From assembly GCF_020520425.1 (NCBI RefSeq), contig NC_079487.1, positions 134,686,385 to 134,750,384 of the forward strand: a DNA stretch of 64,000 nucleotides, in the 5' to 3' direction. The position numbers and the translations under genes are program-made. The notes under the pieces were generated by a model that was not told the DNA's origin, did no database searches, and saw only the letters and a list, made by a program, of their open reading frames with translations. The stretch comes from Spinacia oleracea. Lineage: Eukaryota; Streptophyta; Magnoliopsida; Caryophyllales; Amaranthaceae. Shown here one piece after another: positions 40,256-50,490 of this stretch. The stretch's first letter is position 1; the number at the start of each line of letters is the position of its first letter.

Positions 40256-40975
40256 TTCCTATTTGTTTTTTATGCTACATTATCGAGTTTTATTTTCCTA
40301 TTATATGATACTAGTTTAGTACCCGTGCAATGCACGATTATTATTACTCCGTAAATATTTTTATATAATACCTTTAATAATTTAATAATCATTTACAGAA
40401 AATTTAATAAAATAAAATATATTTCGTAAATGAGTTCATCAACCCCAATTGATTTAATTTTACCTAAATAAATAATTAAAAAAAATTAAGTTTTTTTCAG
40501 ACATTTTAACACACAAGTAAGTTTATTTCAGTCAAAATAAGTTTTTTTTTAGGGAGTTTTGTGTGTCTTTAAGTATATAGTAATTGATGGATTGATTGAT
40601 AGTTATAGTTATTGATCATACTAGTTAAAAATGATCCACAAACATTCTCGCAAAAAAGGAACACGTAATATTTTGGGTATTATTTAAAATAAAGTAGTGT
40701 AATTATTTATTGATTGTTCAGAAATGAAATTGTAAAAAAATAATATTACGTAGTACAAAAGATGTATGTTGCTATATTAATATATTTTGAAAAGAATATA
40801 ATATAAAGATATTTATAACATGCATTACAAATATATATATAAAAAATGATAAAAGATATCATCTTTCCCCCTTTTCCCCTTTTTTTCTCACCCCGCACCA
40901 GCTCTACTTATATACTTCTATCATCTTCCTCATCTTCCCCCTTTTTTTCTCCTCACCGCACTTAATGGTTTCATA
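40256..40975. other. AT-rich spacer with conserved CCCGTGCAATGCACG motif
   Basis: ACTAGTTTAGTACCCGTGCAATGCACG at 40311 is a second copy of the motif at 13213. CT-rich DNA at 40860-40970 with a possible TATA sequence (CTTATATACT, about 40908) precedes the small reading frame at 40976. Confidence 0.45.
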
Positions 40976-41152
40976 ATGGATTTTTCAATTTTTGTTTTAT
41001 TGATTCTAGGTTTTATTTTGTTCGTTATTGTAGGAGCCAACTTTTACTTCGCGAGTTCTAATAATTTCGATCAAGTAACGAAAAAAAGGGGCAGACCCGA
41101 ACCCAAGGGGGCTAGTTTCATGCATTGTTGCCTTGGTGTGGGGATATTTTAA
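40976..41152 (+). CDS. Small 58-residue reading frame with N-terminal membrane helix (uncertain)
   Basis: Below the usual length cut-off and not recognised. The N-terminus is a strong hydrophobic helix (FSIFVLLILGFILFVIVGAN), followed by a polar and basic part (TKKRGRPEPKG) and a Cys-containing tail ending CCLGVGIF. An upstream CT-rich region with a possible TATA sequence is consistent with a leader. The frame stops within a few bases of the breakpoint where the RING-H2 duplication unit 2 begins, so it may be the surviving 5' part of a longer gene. Equally it may be chance in AT-rich DNA. No function is proposed. Confidence 0.3.
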   Translation: MDFSIFVLLILGFILFVIVGANFYFASSNNFDQVTKKRGRPEPKGASFMHCCLGVGIF

Positions 41153-41582
41153 TTAAGCTGGGTGTCAGAATGCATATATTGTTATAATCATTAAATTTCT
41201 TGATGGAAACAATTACGAATAAATGGATGTCACTTAGCTTAATTATTAGTTGCTGAGATAAGGAGTAGTTAATTAAATTGGGTGTCGAATTTATATTTTA
41301 TAATGTTTTTCTCTATATCTTTTCTCAATTTTAAGGCCTTACGGTGTATATATTGAAGGAAGAAATACCTTGTGACTTAAGTTTGTAATTTATTATGTTA
41401 AATTTAATTGATTTAGATTGTTTTGAGCATATATGGTTTAATTAATGGTAAAGACTTAATTAATTAAGCTCACAACAATTTTTTTAATTATAAAGTAGTT
41501 TGTCACAATTTTTGGACTTTAAAAGGTCTTTCTGACAAAAAAAATATTTATTTAAATGTAATTACTCCGTAATTAGTTTATA

Positions 41583-41890
41583 CTACCTCTGTTCCTACAC
41601 GTTCTTTACGGTTACTGTTTTTACGTGAATTAAGGTAAATGAGAGTATGATCAAGTGGGGTGTTATTTGCAAATGGGTGAAAGTGACATCTTAGTTAAGT
41701 GTGGAAGTAGATGAATAAAAAAAATTAGAAGAGAAAGTATAATTATGCAAGTGGGATAATAAATGTTGCAAGTGGATGAATAAAAAAAAAAAAAAAATCA
41801 AAATATAAGGTATAATTATAAACATTGTATTTCAAAAATAGAATAAAGTATAAGCGTAAATAACTTTGAACGAACTTAAAGGAACGAATG
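41583..41890. mobile_element. Degenerate Stowaway-like MITE
   Basis: CTACCTCTGTTCCTACACG at the left and GGAACGAATG at the right with TA flanks. The equivalent in unit 1 (about 34118-34394) lacks the left end. Confidence 0.6.
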
Positions 41891-42571
41891 TAAATAAGTC
41901 TAAGTGAAACTCAGAGTAATAGAACACACCTACCGTAAACAAACTCTCAGTATTAACCATTCGGCCAAAACCTCATTCGTAAGATTTTAATTTATTAATT
42001 GCTATAAAAATATAATGCAATCTTTTTTTGACGGGAAATATAATGCAATCTTAATCGTTAATTAAGTGACATGATAAGAGCAAGATTATATATATCTCCA
42101 ATTCTTAAATTAATGGAACTGGTCCACACTAAATTTATTGTGGACCATACCTTAAAATAAAGTCAATAACTTATTCTCAATTTATTTTGGTATTTTATTA
42201 GGATTATTATGAAAAAATATCAAATTAGTGTCGTTAATACAATGTTGTGCTTGAATAATGTGATTTTAAGTCACAATTCGCTTTAAAAAATATAGGGTTA
42301 CTATGTTTCAAAAAATGGTTACTATGTCTAAAAATTTTGGCGTTTAATTTATTATAGTTAGTATATGAACAATAAAAGTCCATGTGAATATATAAATTGT
42401 GCTAGAGAAAACTATTGATTTTGGATCAGATCGACCGCAAGAATAGTCATATATATATTGGTATTTCCTTTTTGTATACTCCGTATAAAAAAGGTAAAAC
42501 TTCCTTAATTGTCATAACAAATTAAGGAAGTTTGGTAAAACTTCCTTTTTGTATTAATATTTATCCAACTT

Positions 42572-42626
42572 CAAACAGGTTTAGGGAACTATCAAATAAA
42601 TTAATAACCTTACTATTATATAAATA
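42572..42626 (+). promoter_or_regulatory. RING-D core promoter
   Basis: CAAACAGGTTTAGG at 42572-42585 and TATATAAATA at 42617-42626, about 110 bases before the ATG. Confidence 0.65.
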
Positions 42627-42733
42627 ATTAGCGTGGCATATATTGTCACAACAAAAAGTTGTTCAGTACTACATATTCTTCGATTCTCTATCTCTCTTAA
42701 TTTCTGAAATCTGTATCTCAAACGTAATTAACC

Positions 42734-43216
42734 ATGTCTGGTAATATTGATGAAGGGTTAAGGGTGAGGAATGTAAGCATGGTAAAGACGGAGGAGAGAA
42801 TCATGATAAGGCCGCCGTCGATAACGCAAGAAACGACGCCGCAGACGGCGGCGACGGTATGGACGCCGATTGTAACCGTACGGACGGAGTGGAAGGAAGT
42901 GCCCATGGTAGAGGAAGATTATGACAAGGTTAAACAAGTCAGTAAGAATTGCACCGAATGCGCGATTTGCTTGGAGAATTTCAACAACACCACCGCCACC
43001 GCCGCCACCAACAACAACACCACCACCACCACCACCACCAACAACCATGATCATAGGTGGGTATTGAAGCAATGTGGTCATAAGTTTCACGAGTCTTGTA
43101 TAATTAGTTGGTTTGACTATGGGAATTCTTCTTGTCCTACTTGTCGTCGTAGCCTTCTTGATGGAATATTCATTGAATGTCGACGCGCCAAACGGGTCCG
43201 TCGAGTCGGATTGTAA
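42734..43216 (+). CDS. RING-H2 protein D
   Basis: Intronless, 160 residues, tandem paralogue of RING-C. The RING is NCTECAIC, 34 residues, then CGHKFHESC and SCPTCRR. The spacer holds an Asn/Thr/Ala run coded by AAC/ACC/GCC triplet repeats (NNTTATAATNNN followed by seven Thr), 11 residues longer than in RING-C. Basic C-terminus (RRAKRVRRVGL). No membrane segment or signal. Probable soluble E3 ubiquitin ligase by family. Both the promoter block and the N-terminal MVKTEERIMIRPPSIT stretch are kept. Confidence 0.87.
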   Translation: MSGNIDEGLRVRNVSMVKTEERIMIRPPSITQETTPQTAATVWTPIVTVRTEWKEVPMVEEDYDKVKQVSKNCTECAICLENFNNTTATAATNNNTTTTTTTNNHDHRWVLKQCGHKFHESCIISWFDYGNSSCPTCRRSLLDGIFIECRRAKRVRRVGL

Positions 43217-43500
43217 AACAAATATTTTCGGGTTCGGATTGGGTTGGTCTCTTTCGGGTTCGGATGTAATAGCTAGTTTTTATTGTTAGTTTTCATAAAC
43301 ATCTAGATATGTACTACGTACGTAGTAAGGTAAAGAAAGGATAGGGTTTGTACCGATAATGCGCAATTAATTTGCTATAAGAATTTCGACATGCAGAAAC
43401 ATAAACTACTTTTTGTTGTTGTTAATTGTCCGTGTAATTTAGTAGTTTTTCGTTGTCAGTTTTTATCGAATTTAGTAGTTTTTCGTTGTCAATTTTCATC

Positions 43501-43622
43501 GAATGGGCGATTTGCTTTAAGAAAGCTAGATAGATCAATCGCATAAACTAAACATATATCAAGATGTGGGTCACAAGTTTCATGAGCAATGCATACTTCT
43601 CTTGTTCAACTTGTCCTAGGTT
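43501..43622 (+). pseudogene. Degenerate RING-H2 relic downstream of RING-D
   Basis: GGGCGATTTGCTTTAAGAAA followed within about 60 bp by GGTCACAAGTTTCATGAGCA and TCTTGTTCAACTTGTCCTAGG, the remains of CAICxxK, GHKFHExC and SCSTC. Corresponds to the relic at 35521-35970, here without the inserted MITE. A short AAATC tandem repeat follows at 43656-43684. Confidence 0.7.
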
Positions 43623-43722
43623 TTTCTCTAATAGAGTTGTAATCGAATTGAAATCAAATCAAATCAAATCAAATCAAATCAAATGCATGTATTTCTAGTG
43701 TTCGTTTTATTATTTTTGATTG

Positions 43723-46637
43723 TATTCTCCTACTTGTTCTAGCTACCACCAACCCACAAATTTTTATGGAGAAAATCTAATGTTTTTGACTTTTTGGTGG
43801 TCCCCTTGTAAAATAATAGTACTTCCCCAGTATTCTTTTATTAACATGTTACTCCGTACGTAGTAAATTTAAATAAACAAATATACCAAGTAGAATTTTT
43901 CAATTTATCAATACAAGAACACAATCACTATGTAACGCAGCGTGTATAAACACTAGTTGGTTATGAGATTAGTCTAATAGGAAAACCAAATGCTTTTTTG
44001 TTTTTATTTTATTCAAACGAAGCAAAGTCGAAATTAAAGCAACTAACAACAAAAATAAAATGCTACTGAGGAATCAAGCCAGGGTTAGTAAACACCCCTA
44101 GCATCCTCAACTAATTGAGTTCTAATGGAGCAATTTGTAAACGAAATTAATGGGATGTGTTAGAGACTTAGAGCTACACCTTGGTTTGCAAGTCAATCCG
44201 CCATTTTATTACCTTATCGTTAAACATGTACGATCTTTACTGTGCACCATAGGTTCTCGATCAACTTCAAATTATGTTCGACCTAATCAACAATAGCCCG
44301 ACCCGGCTCGAAAAAGTATGGGTTTGGGCAGTGGGCATCCTCAAATACGCGTTTGTAGACCAAAGACTGAATTCATCATGAAAAGCCCGCTTTGGCCCGA
44401 AAACCCGTACTAAATTTATGGATTTGGGTATGAGTTTTTGTGTTAAAGTTGGGCCCAACCCGAATTATGATCGCAAGATGGATATGATGGCCTTGATGGG
44501 CCTTTGAAAATTAAAAAGAGAAAATGAACTTCATTATCGGATAGGGGGGCCATCTAGCAACGGACATTATAGTCTTTCCAAATATTTTTGAATTTGAACA
44601 AAAGTCACGTACTTCTTGTACAAAAATAGAAATTGCACTTCAAAAAATCTATTTTCAACGGTCGAATTTACATCTCTTTCTCCTTCACTCTGCTCTCTCG
44701 GCCGATCATCTTCAAGCTCTCAGATTTCTCATTATTCCACGAGGTTAGTTTAATTTCACAATATTTCTTCTCTTATTTGGTTAATTTCTGCCAAGTTATT
44801 TTGTTAACTGAAATCTCAGTTCAATTTGAAAAAAAAATCGTAACTTATGAAACCCTAGTTTTACTTATTTCTGTAAAAAATGGAATATTTGTTGTTTTTG
44901 TTGGGTTGTAGTATCTGGGTTTTGTAGATCTTCAAATCTTGTGAATTTCCCTTTAATTGCGACAATTATGTTTCAATTGTTGTAGGGTTTTTTTTAATTA
45001 ATTTTTATTGTTAGTTAGGGTGGTTGTAGTATCCTTAAATGCGTAATTGGGGATTCGGAGATGAGTTTGTATTGCTTGAAATTTATGCTCTTGTGTTAAG
45101 ATGTGTAGTATTGCCGGCAGTTTGAAGACCAGTAAACACTGTTGAATTTTCTGTTTATGTCACTAAAGGGCGAAAATTAGGATGGCTAAACATGATTTTT
45201 GTAAAATAACCTTTATAATTGTTACAATCGAGGGAATCCGAGCATGATCCATTGCTATTTTAGGAAATGTTGCAACTTTTTCTGGATATCTCAAAATGGT
45301 ACCTGTATACGTAATATGTGAGTGTGATATTGGAGAGATGGAGCACTAATTATCATTGATTTGTATTAGAATTGATTTAGTTCTTTAGTAATGGTACTAC
45401 ATTTTGGTCACTCTTTATGGGGTTTAGGACGGAGCGATTTGACTAATATATAGCTCATATATTAGAATATAACAGATGATTTGCAGATTTAGTACATATT
45501 TGTGTTTTTATGCTGCGAGAACTGAGAAGTATGGATTCCTTAGCTCCAATTTAGAGTTTTTGTGGTTATCAATGAGTTATAAGATATGAAATTTATGATG
45601 AATCTGTTGTTTTGGTCCACCTTGACTGTTATTAGTTTGATTTCTTTGGCTTTCATTGATTTTACTTATTGATTCTGCTGCAGGTGCATACTTTGTGGTG
45701 GTTTTAATGGCTATGGTTCAAAGTGATCCGATTATACAAGCGGAAACAACCTGTGGATCTTTATTATATGAACTACAGGTATAAAACTAGAGTTATGACA
45801 TGAACTTGATGCAAGGATGGTTTTTGTAGTGTTGTGTTTTTATTGATTTTGCTTATTAATCTGTTCAGATTATATGGGATGAGGTTGGCGAATCTGAAAC
45901 AACTCGGGATAAGATGTTACTTGAGCTGGAGCAAGAGTGCCTGGAAGTATACAGGAGAAAAGTTGATCTGGCAAATCGCTGCAGAGCTCAGCTACTGCAG
46001 GCTATTGCTGATTCAGAGGCGGAACTGGCAGCCATATGTTCCGCAATGGGTGAGAGACCAGTGCATATTCGTCAGGTAAAGAATTCTAATACTTTGCATT
46101 TCAAATAACTATTTGTGAATTATTTGATTTGGTACTCTTTGTTGTATTAGTCATCACTGTAATCTGCGTGCCCTTATGTAGTTTTATAGCTCAGTTCCAG
46201 TCTTCAGAAATATGTTCAAGAACTGATGCATGAAAATTTTACTCAATTAAGCATGTTTCAGATTGAGCTCTTTACACTTCCATAGCTAATTCTTTGACAC
46301 ACATGAAGAATATGTTTTGTAATAATCTGATCAACAATCTGATATCAGATTATTAACATTCGTTGGAAATTGAGAATACCACAGAACCCTGCACCTGTAG
46401 CTATTGTAATCCAACGGTTCAGTTCTTTGCACTTATAGTTCCTAATTATTTGTTTATGCATGAAGAGTCTGTTGTAAGAACTTGATCAACAATGTGATTT
46501 CAGATTACAAACTTTTATTGGAATCTAATTATCAATGTCTGGAAATAGGGCATAGAACAGTTAGTACCATGCTTTTTGACTTGTCGATTAATGAGCTATA
46601 CTATTGTAGACTGAACAAAAAGCTGGAAGCCTAAAGG
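43723..46637 (+). repeat. Right arm of large inverted duplication (partner 2158-5443)
   Basis: Contains the promoter, leader and exons 1 to 3 (start) of the intact MAP65 gene. The private insertion at about 44280-44470 is a GGGCCCAACCCG-type repeat absent from the left arm. Confidence 0.85.
44654..44664 (+). promoter_or_regulatory. MSA-like (mitosis-specific activator) element of MAP65
   Basis: TTCAACGGTCG contains the AACGG core recognised by three-repeat MYB factors in G2/M genes, with 9 of 11 consensus positions. It lies just upstream of the CT-rich leader. The same site is kept in the left copy (4178-4188, inverted). Confidence 0.5.
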
Positions 46638-49600
46638 AAGAGCTCAACGCAATTCTTCCACAGCTAGAAGAGATGCGGAAAGGAAAAATTGAAAGGAAAA
46701 ACCAGTTTCTTGATGTCATTGGACAAATTCAGAAGTTATACACTGAAATACATGGATTTGCAGAATATGATAGAGCAACGACTGCTGTGGATGAAAATGA
46801 CCTATCTCTGAGAAGGCTTGAAGAATTGCAAAACCAGCTACAGTCCCTACAAAAGGAGAAGGTGAATTGCTCTATTAAATTTTCACCCTTTTTCTTTGAA
46901 TCAGAACTTCAGTTAAGGCTATTTGTCTATCAGGAAACCTTTCTTTCTAAAACTTTCATTAATTATGTCTTAATCTTTCAACTTGCAGAGTGATCGTCTG
47001 AACCTGGTCATCATACACTTGAATGATCTGAGCTCATTGTGTTCTGTCCTTGGGTTGGACTTTAAAGAAACTGTTAGAGAACTTCATCCAAGTTTAGCGG
47101 AGTCTGAAGAATCACATAGCATAAGTACTGATACACTTAAGCAGCTGGAGTCTGCTGTATTTAGATTGCGAGAGCTTAAGCTTCAGAGAATGCAGAAGGT
47201 ACGGAAAATGTTTTTTTTGCATTTGTTTCTTGTTATTTCAATCTCTTAGTTACTCATCCCTCAGTGTTCTTTTAACTAAAATGGCACAGCTCCAAGATCT
47301 TGCAACAATGTTGTTGGAACTTTGGAATCTGATGGATACACCATTTGAGGAGCAACAAGCCTTCCAAAATGTCACATGTAATATTGCTGCATCCGAAGAC
47401 GAGATAACTGATCCCAACGTCCTTTCAGAAGACTGCCTAAACTATGTGAGTTTACCTAATACTCATTTGTATTCAAACTATAAGCCGTTTGGCTAATTCT
47501 TTTGATCCAAAAAAGATATATGTTCCTTTACGTTAACAATGCAATAACAAGTGTGCTTTTAAGAATCAACACAACATACAGAGTATTATCAATACAACAT
47601 TAAATGTTATTTCACTATGTTATATCCAATGCAGCTTAATCTAAATTGAATCATTAATACGAGTGAGAATATTAAGTGTAAATGACTTCTGCAGGTTGAG
47701 GCAGAAGTTTCCAGGTTGGAACAGCTGAAATCAAGCAAGATGAAAGAACTTGTCCTGAAGAAGAGAACAGAATTAGAAGAAATTTGCAGAAAGACACACT
47801 TGGTTCCAGAAGCAGATTGCGACACTGAACATTTCCTGGCAGCAATAGAATCTGGTATCACGTTTTCTGCATTAATGGTTATAAGTCTTTGTATTGCTTT
47901 GGCTTCTCCATATTCTTCTAATCTTGTCATCGGCTGTACAATTGATCATAATTTTATAAATGTTTGATTGCTTTGTTTTGTACTTCTCATTTCTTCCAGA
48001 ATACTAAAATCTCTTTCCCCCTAAAATTTAGGAGCTTTGGATCCTGCGTCTGTCCTTGAGCAAATCGAATTGGAAGTTTCCAAGGTCAAGGAAGAAGCAT
48101 TTAGCCGCAAAGAAGTATTGGAAAAGGTTGAGAAGTGGTTATCAGCCCGTGAGGAGGAAGAGTGGCTTGAACAATATAATCAGGTAATGCTTATTATCTT
48201 GAAATATGTACAAGTTCATTCTCATGCTTCCAACAAAAAAATTCACTGTAATGATAAATCCTTCTGTGTCTTTCACTTTAGGATGACAACCGATACAATG
48301 CCGGCAGAGGTGCTCATCTCACCCTAAAGCGTGCTGAAAAGGCCCGATCACTAGTTAACAAGCTTCCAGGTAAAACATCACACTATATCATGTTATATGC
48401 AAATGAACTTTAAAGTAAAAAACGTAGAATTGAATTTCAACGCGTCCACTTTTAATTTCAACTATTCTTGATGCTAACACAGGGATGGTAGAGGCACTGG
48501 CTGCAAAAGCTCTAAGCTGGGAGGATGAAAGAGGTCTTGTGTTTATGTATGATGGTGTAAGTACATATTAATTCTTAACGACTATTATTTTGTGGTGTTA
48601 TCTTCCCTTATCCTTCAATTGTAATACAACATGGTTTTATCAATCAGGTTCGCCTTCTTTCTATGCTTGAGGAATATATGATATTACGGCAAGAGAAGGA
48701 GCTAGAAAAGAAAAGGCAGAGGGTATGCAGAACCTCTTGTGCCATTTGTTATTTTTTACTTTTAGGATTAAGCTGAATATGGGTGTTAATAAAGTATGCA
48801 TGTGTGTTACTGTCTCGAATTTCAGGAACAGAAGAAACTCCAAGGGCAAATAATTACGGAGCAAGAGACACTTTTTGGGTCAAAACCAAGCCCGTTAAAG
48901 AGTGCCAAAAAACCTTCTAGAAGAATGTCTATGGGAGGTCCAGGAGCAGGAAACAGTCGAAGGCTTTCTGTTGGAGGTAATATGCTTCAAACTCCGAGGC
49001 CTGATTCATCTCACTCTACTCGAGCAACACCAAATTCACGTACTGTCAGAAAGGATGACAACACAGGAGTACAATCCACTGGTTAGTTCTTCTTAAGATC
49101 AGCCTTTTTCTGATGCATAACAGTTAAAGATGGCCGTGGGCCGGGTTGGCCCGAGGCCCAACCCAACCCGGCACGAAAAACCCGACCCAACATGAGTATG
49201 ACAGCTCGTGGGCATGAGCTAGGCTTGGGTCCTGTTTTAACTTTTCAACCCGGCCCGAAGCCCGGCCATCTTTAACAGTTTGAGACTTAAGTTTTAGTTG
49301 TTTGCTGAGCTGATAATATTTACTACAAGCTTCAACTGCTAATGTCAATCATTTGTTTCATTATTTGTAGCAAGGAGAGCATTGGACATTGCAAATCTCC
49401 CGACTAAAAACTTCACATTTAGTGGTCGCGAATCTGAACCTTCTACTGTGGCACGAAGACCATTTTCACCCATTTCTTCTGTGGCATCATCAAGAGCAAA
49501 TGGAGATTTCTTTGATGATCAGAACATAATGCAGAACAACAGCATGCAGAATTCTCTTGCCAAAAATGAGACACCCCAGAAAATCGTTAGCTTAAGTAAT

Positions 49601-49867
49601 AACACTTCATTAGTAACTCCCTCGAAGAAGATCCCAACCTGGGATGAAGAAAACTATACTCCACACAAAATGTTGATCCCTCCACCTACAACGCCATTAA
49701 CGGTTTCAGCTCCAATGCAAACAGCAATGACACCAGCTCCCCTGAAACCTCTCTTTGTTGATAATTTGGTGGAAGAAAAGGGTGAAGAGATCGAATACTC
49801 ATTCGAGGAAAGAAGAGCTGGTTTTGTGGTGCCTAACACCCATCTAAGAAAAGCTATACAGGTATGA
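45707..49867 (+). CDS. MAP65-3: 65-kDa microtubule-associated protein, MAP65-3/PLEIADE-like
   Basis: Member of the MAP65/ASE1/PRC1 family, which cross-links antiparallel microtubules; the MAP65-3 type works at the phragmoplast midline in cytokinesis. Twelve coding exons: 45707-45778, 45869-46075, 46610-46861, 46989-47198, 47290-47445, 47695-47854, 48032-48183, 48282-48369, 48483-48556, 48648-48722, 48826-49081, 49371-49867, joining in frame to 732 residues. The N-terminus ([20 protein letters not shown] and [15 protein letters not shown]) is MAP65-3-like. Coiled-coil-rich middle; the family's microtubule-binding signature [20 protein letters not shown] spans exons 7-8. The tail is Ser/Pro/Thr-rich with several TP/SP sites ([20 protein letters not shown]), as expected for kinase control. 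A leader intron ends at 45683. The stop follows an AAAGCTATACAG|GTATGA sequence that looks like a donor, so a further small exon cannot be excluded. Confidence 0.93.
49126..49272. mobile_element. hAT MITE in MAP65 intron 11
   Basis: AAGATGGCC...GGCCATCTT inverted ends with TAACAGTT on both sides (49118-49125, 49273-49280), an 8-bp duplication. The body is GGCCCGAGGCCCAACCCGGC-type repeats. Only 147 bp; the splice borders are not touched. Confidence 0.88.
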
Positions 49868-50490
49868 AACTGTAGGAAACCTCAAGTGAATTTGTTTTCT
49901 TTTTCCTTCTCTTTTATGTGTTGGAAGTAGACTTCAGATGATGGTGAAAGTCAAATAATATTTGGCTGCTTCGTCTTTCGGTCCCACTTGTATAATATTC
50001 TGCTGGTTGTTTCTTGCCTGAATCTGTGAGTTGTAAGATACTCTAAATTGTTCTTGTCAACTGGACTTCTTAGTCCCTGTTGATGAAATTAGAAAAAAAC
50101 TATTCTTTCTCTGTTGATCTTTGTTCATATTTTTAGTCATTCAAAGTTCGTTTATTCTCACTCTTCTATCGTCCTTAGATTTGCTTCCTTTATCTGAGTT
50201 CAGACTTCAGAGTTATGAATTCGTATAAAAAATATTTAACTTTTAAGTTTATGACACAAATACACAATTAGAATGTTAAAAGAATCTGAAACCAGACACT
50301 AAAAACTGAAGAATATTCAAGTTCATGATATTCATTACTGTCTGATATGTTCTGTTTTCTTAAATGCGAATGCATACAGAAAAAATAAAACTATGAAGTA
50401 TTGAAATATCTAGGTATACCAGAAGATACAGTATTTTTGCAAGAAAGAATATGAAGTAATAGTTGTAGTATACATATACATATACACTGT
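49868..50490. other. Convergent 3' region between MAP65 and LOX
   Basis: The two genes end head to head in opposite orientation. AT-rich, no frame. The untranslated ends of both transcripts lie here and could overlap. Confidence 0.6.

Larger units (their letters stand above)
41150..43725 (+). repeat. RING-H2 tandem duplication unit 2
   Basis: Direct repeat of 33590-36060. It keeps a complete Stowaway-like MITE at 41583-41890 whose left end is deleted in unit 1. Its right end at about 43725 meets the right arm of the MAP65 inverted duplication. Confidence 0.8.

Noticed and set aside
37727-43216. CRISPR-like array in the repeated regions
   Set aside because: Plant nuclear DNA; repeats are palindromic or microsatellite in nature with no unique spacers of constant size and no cas genes.
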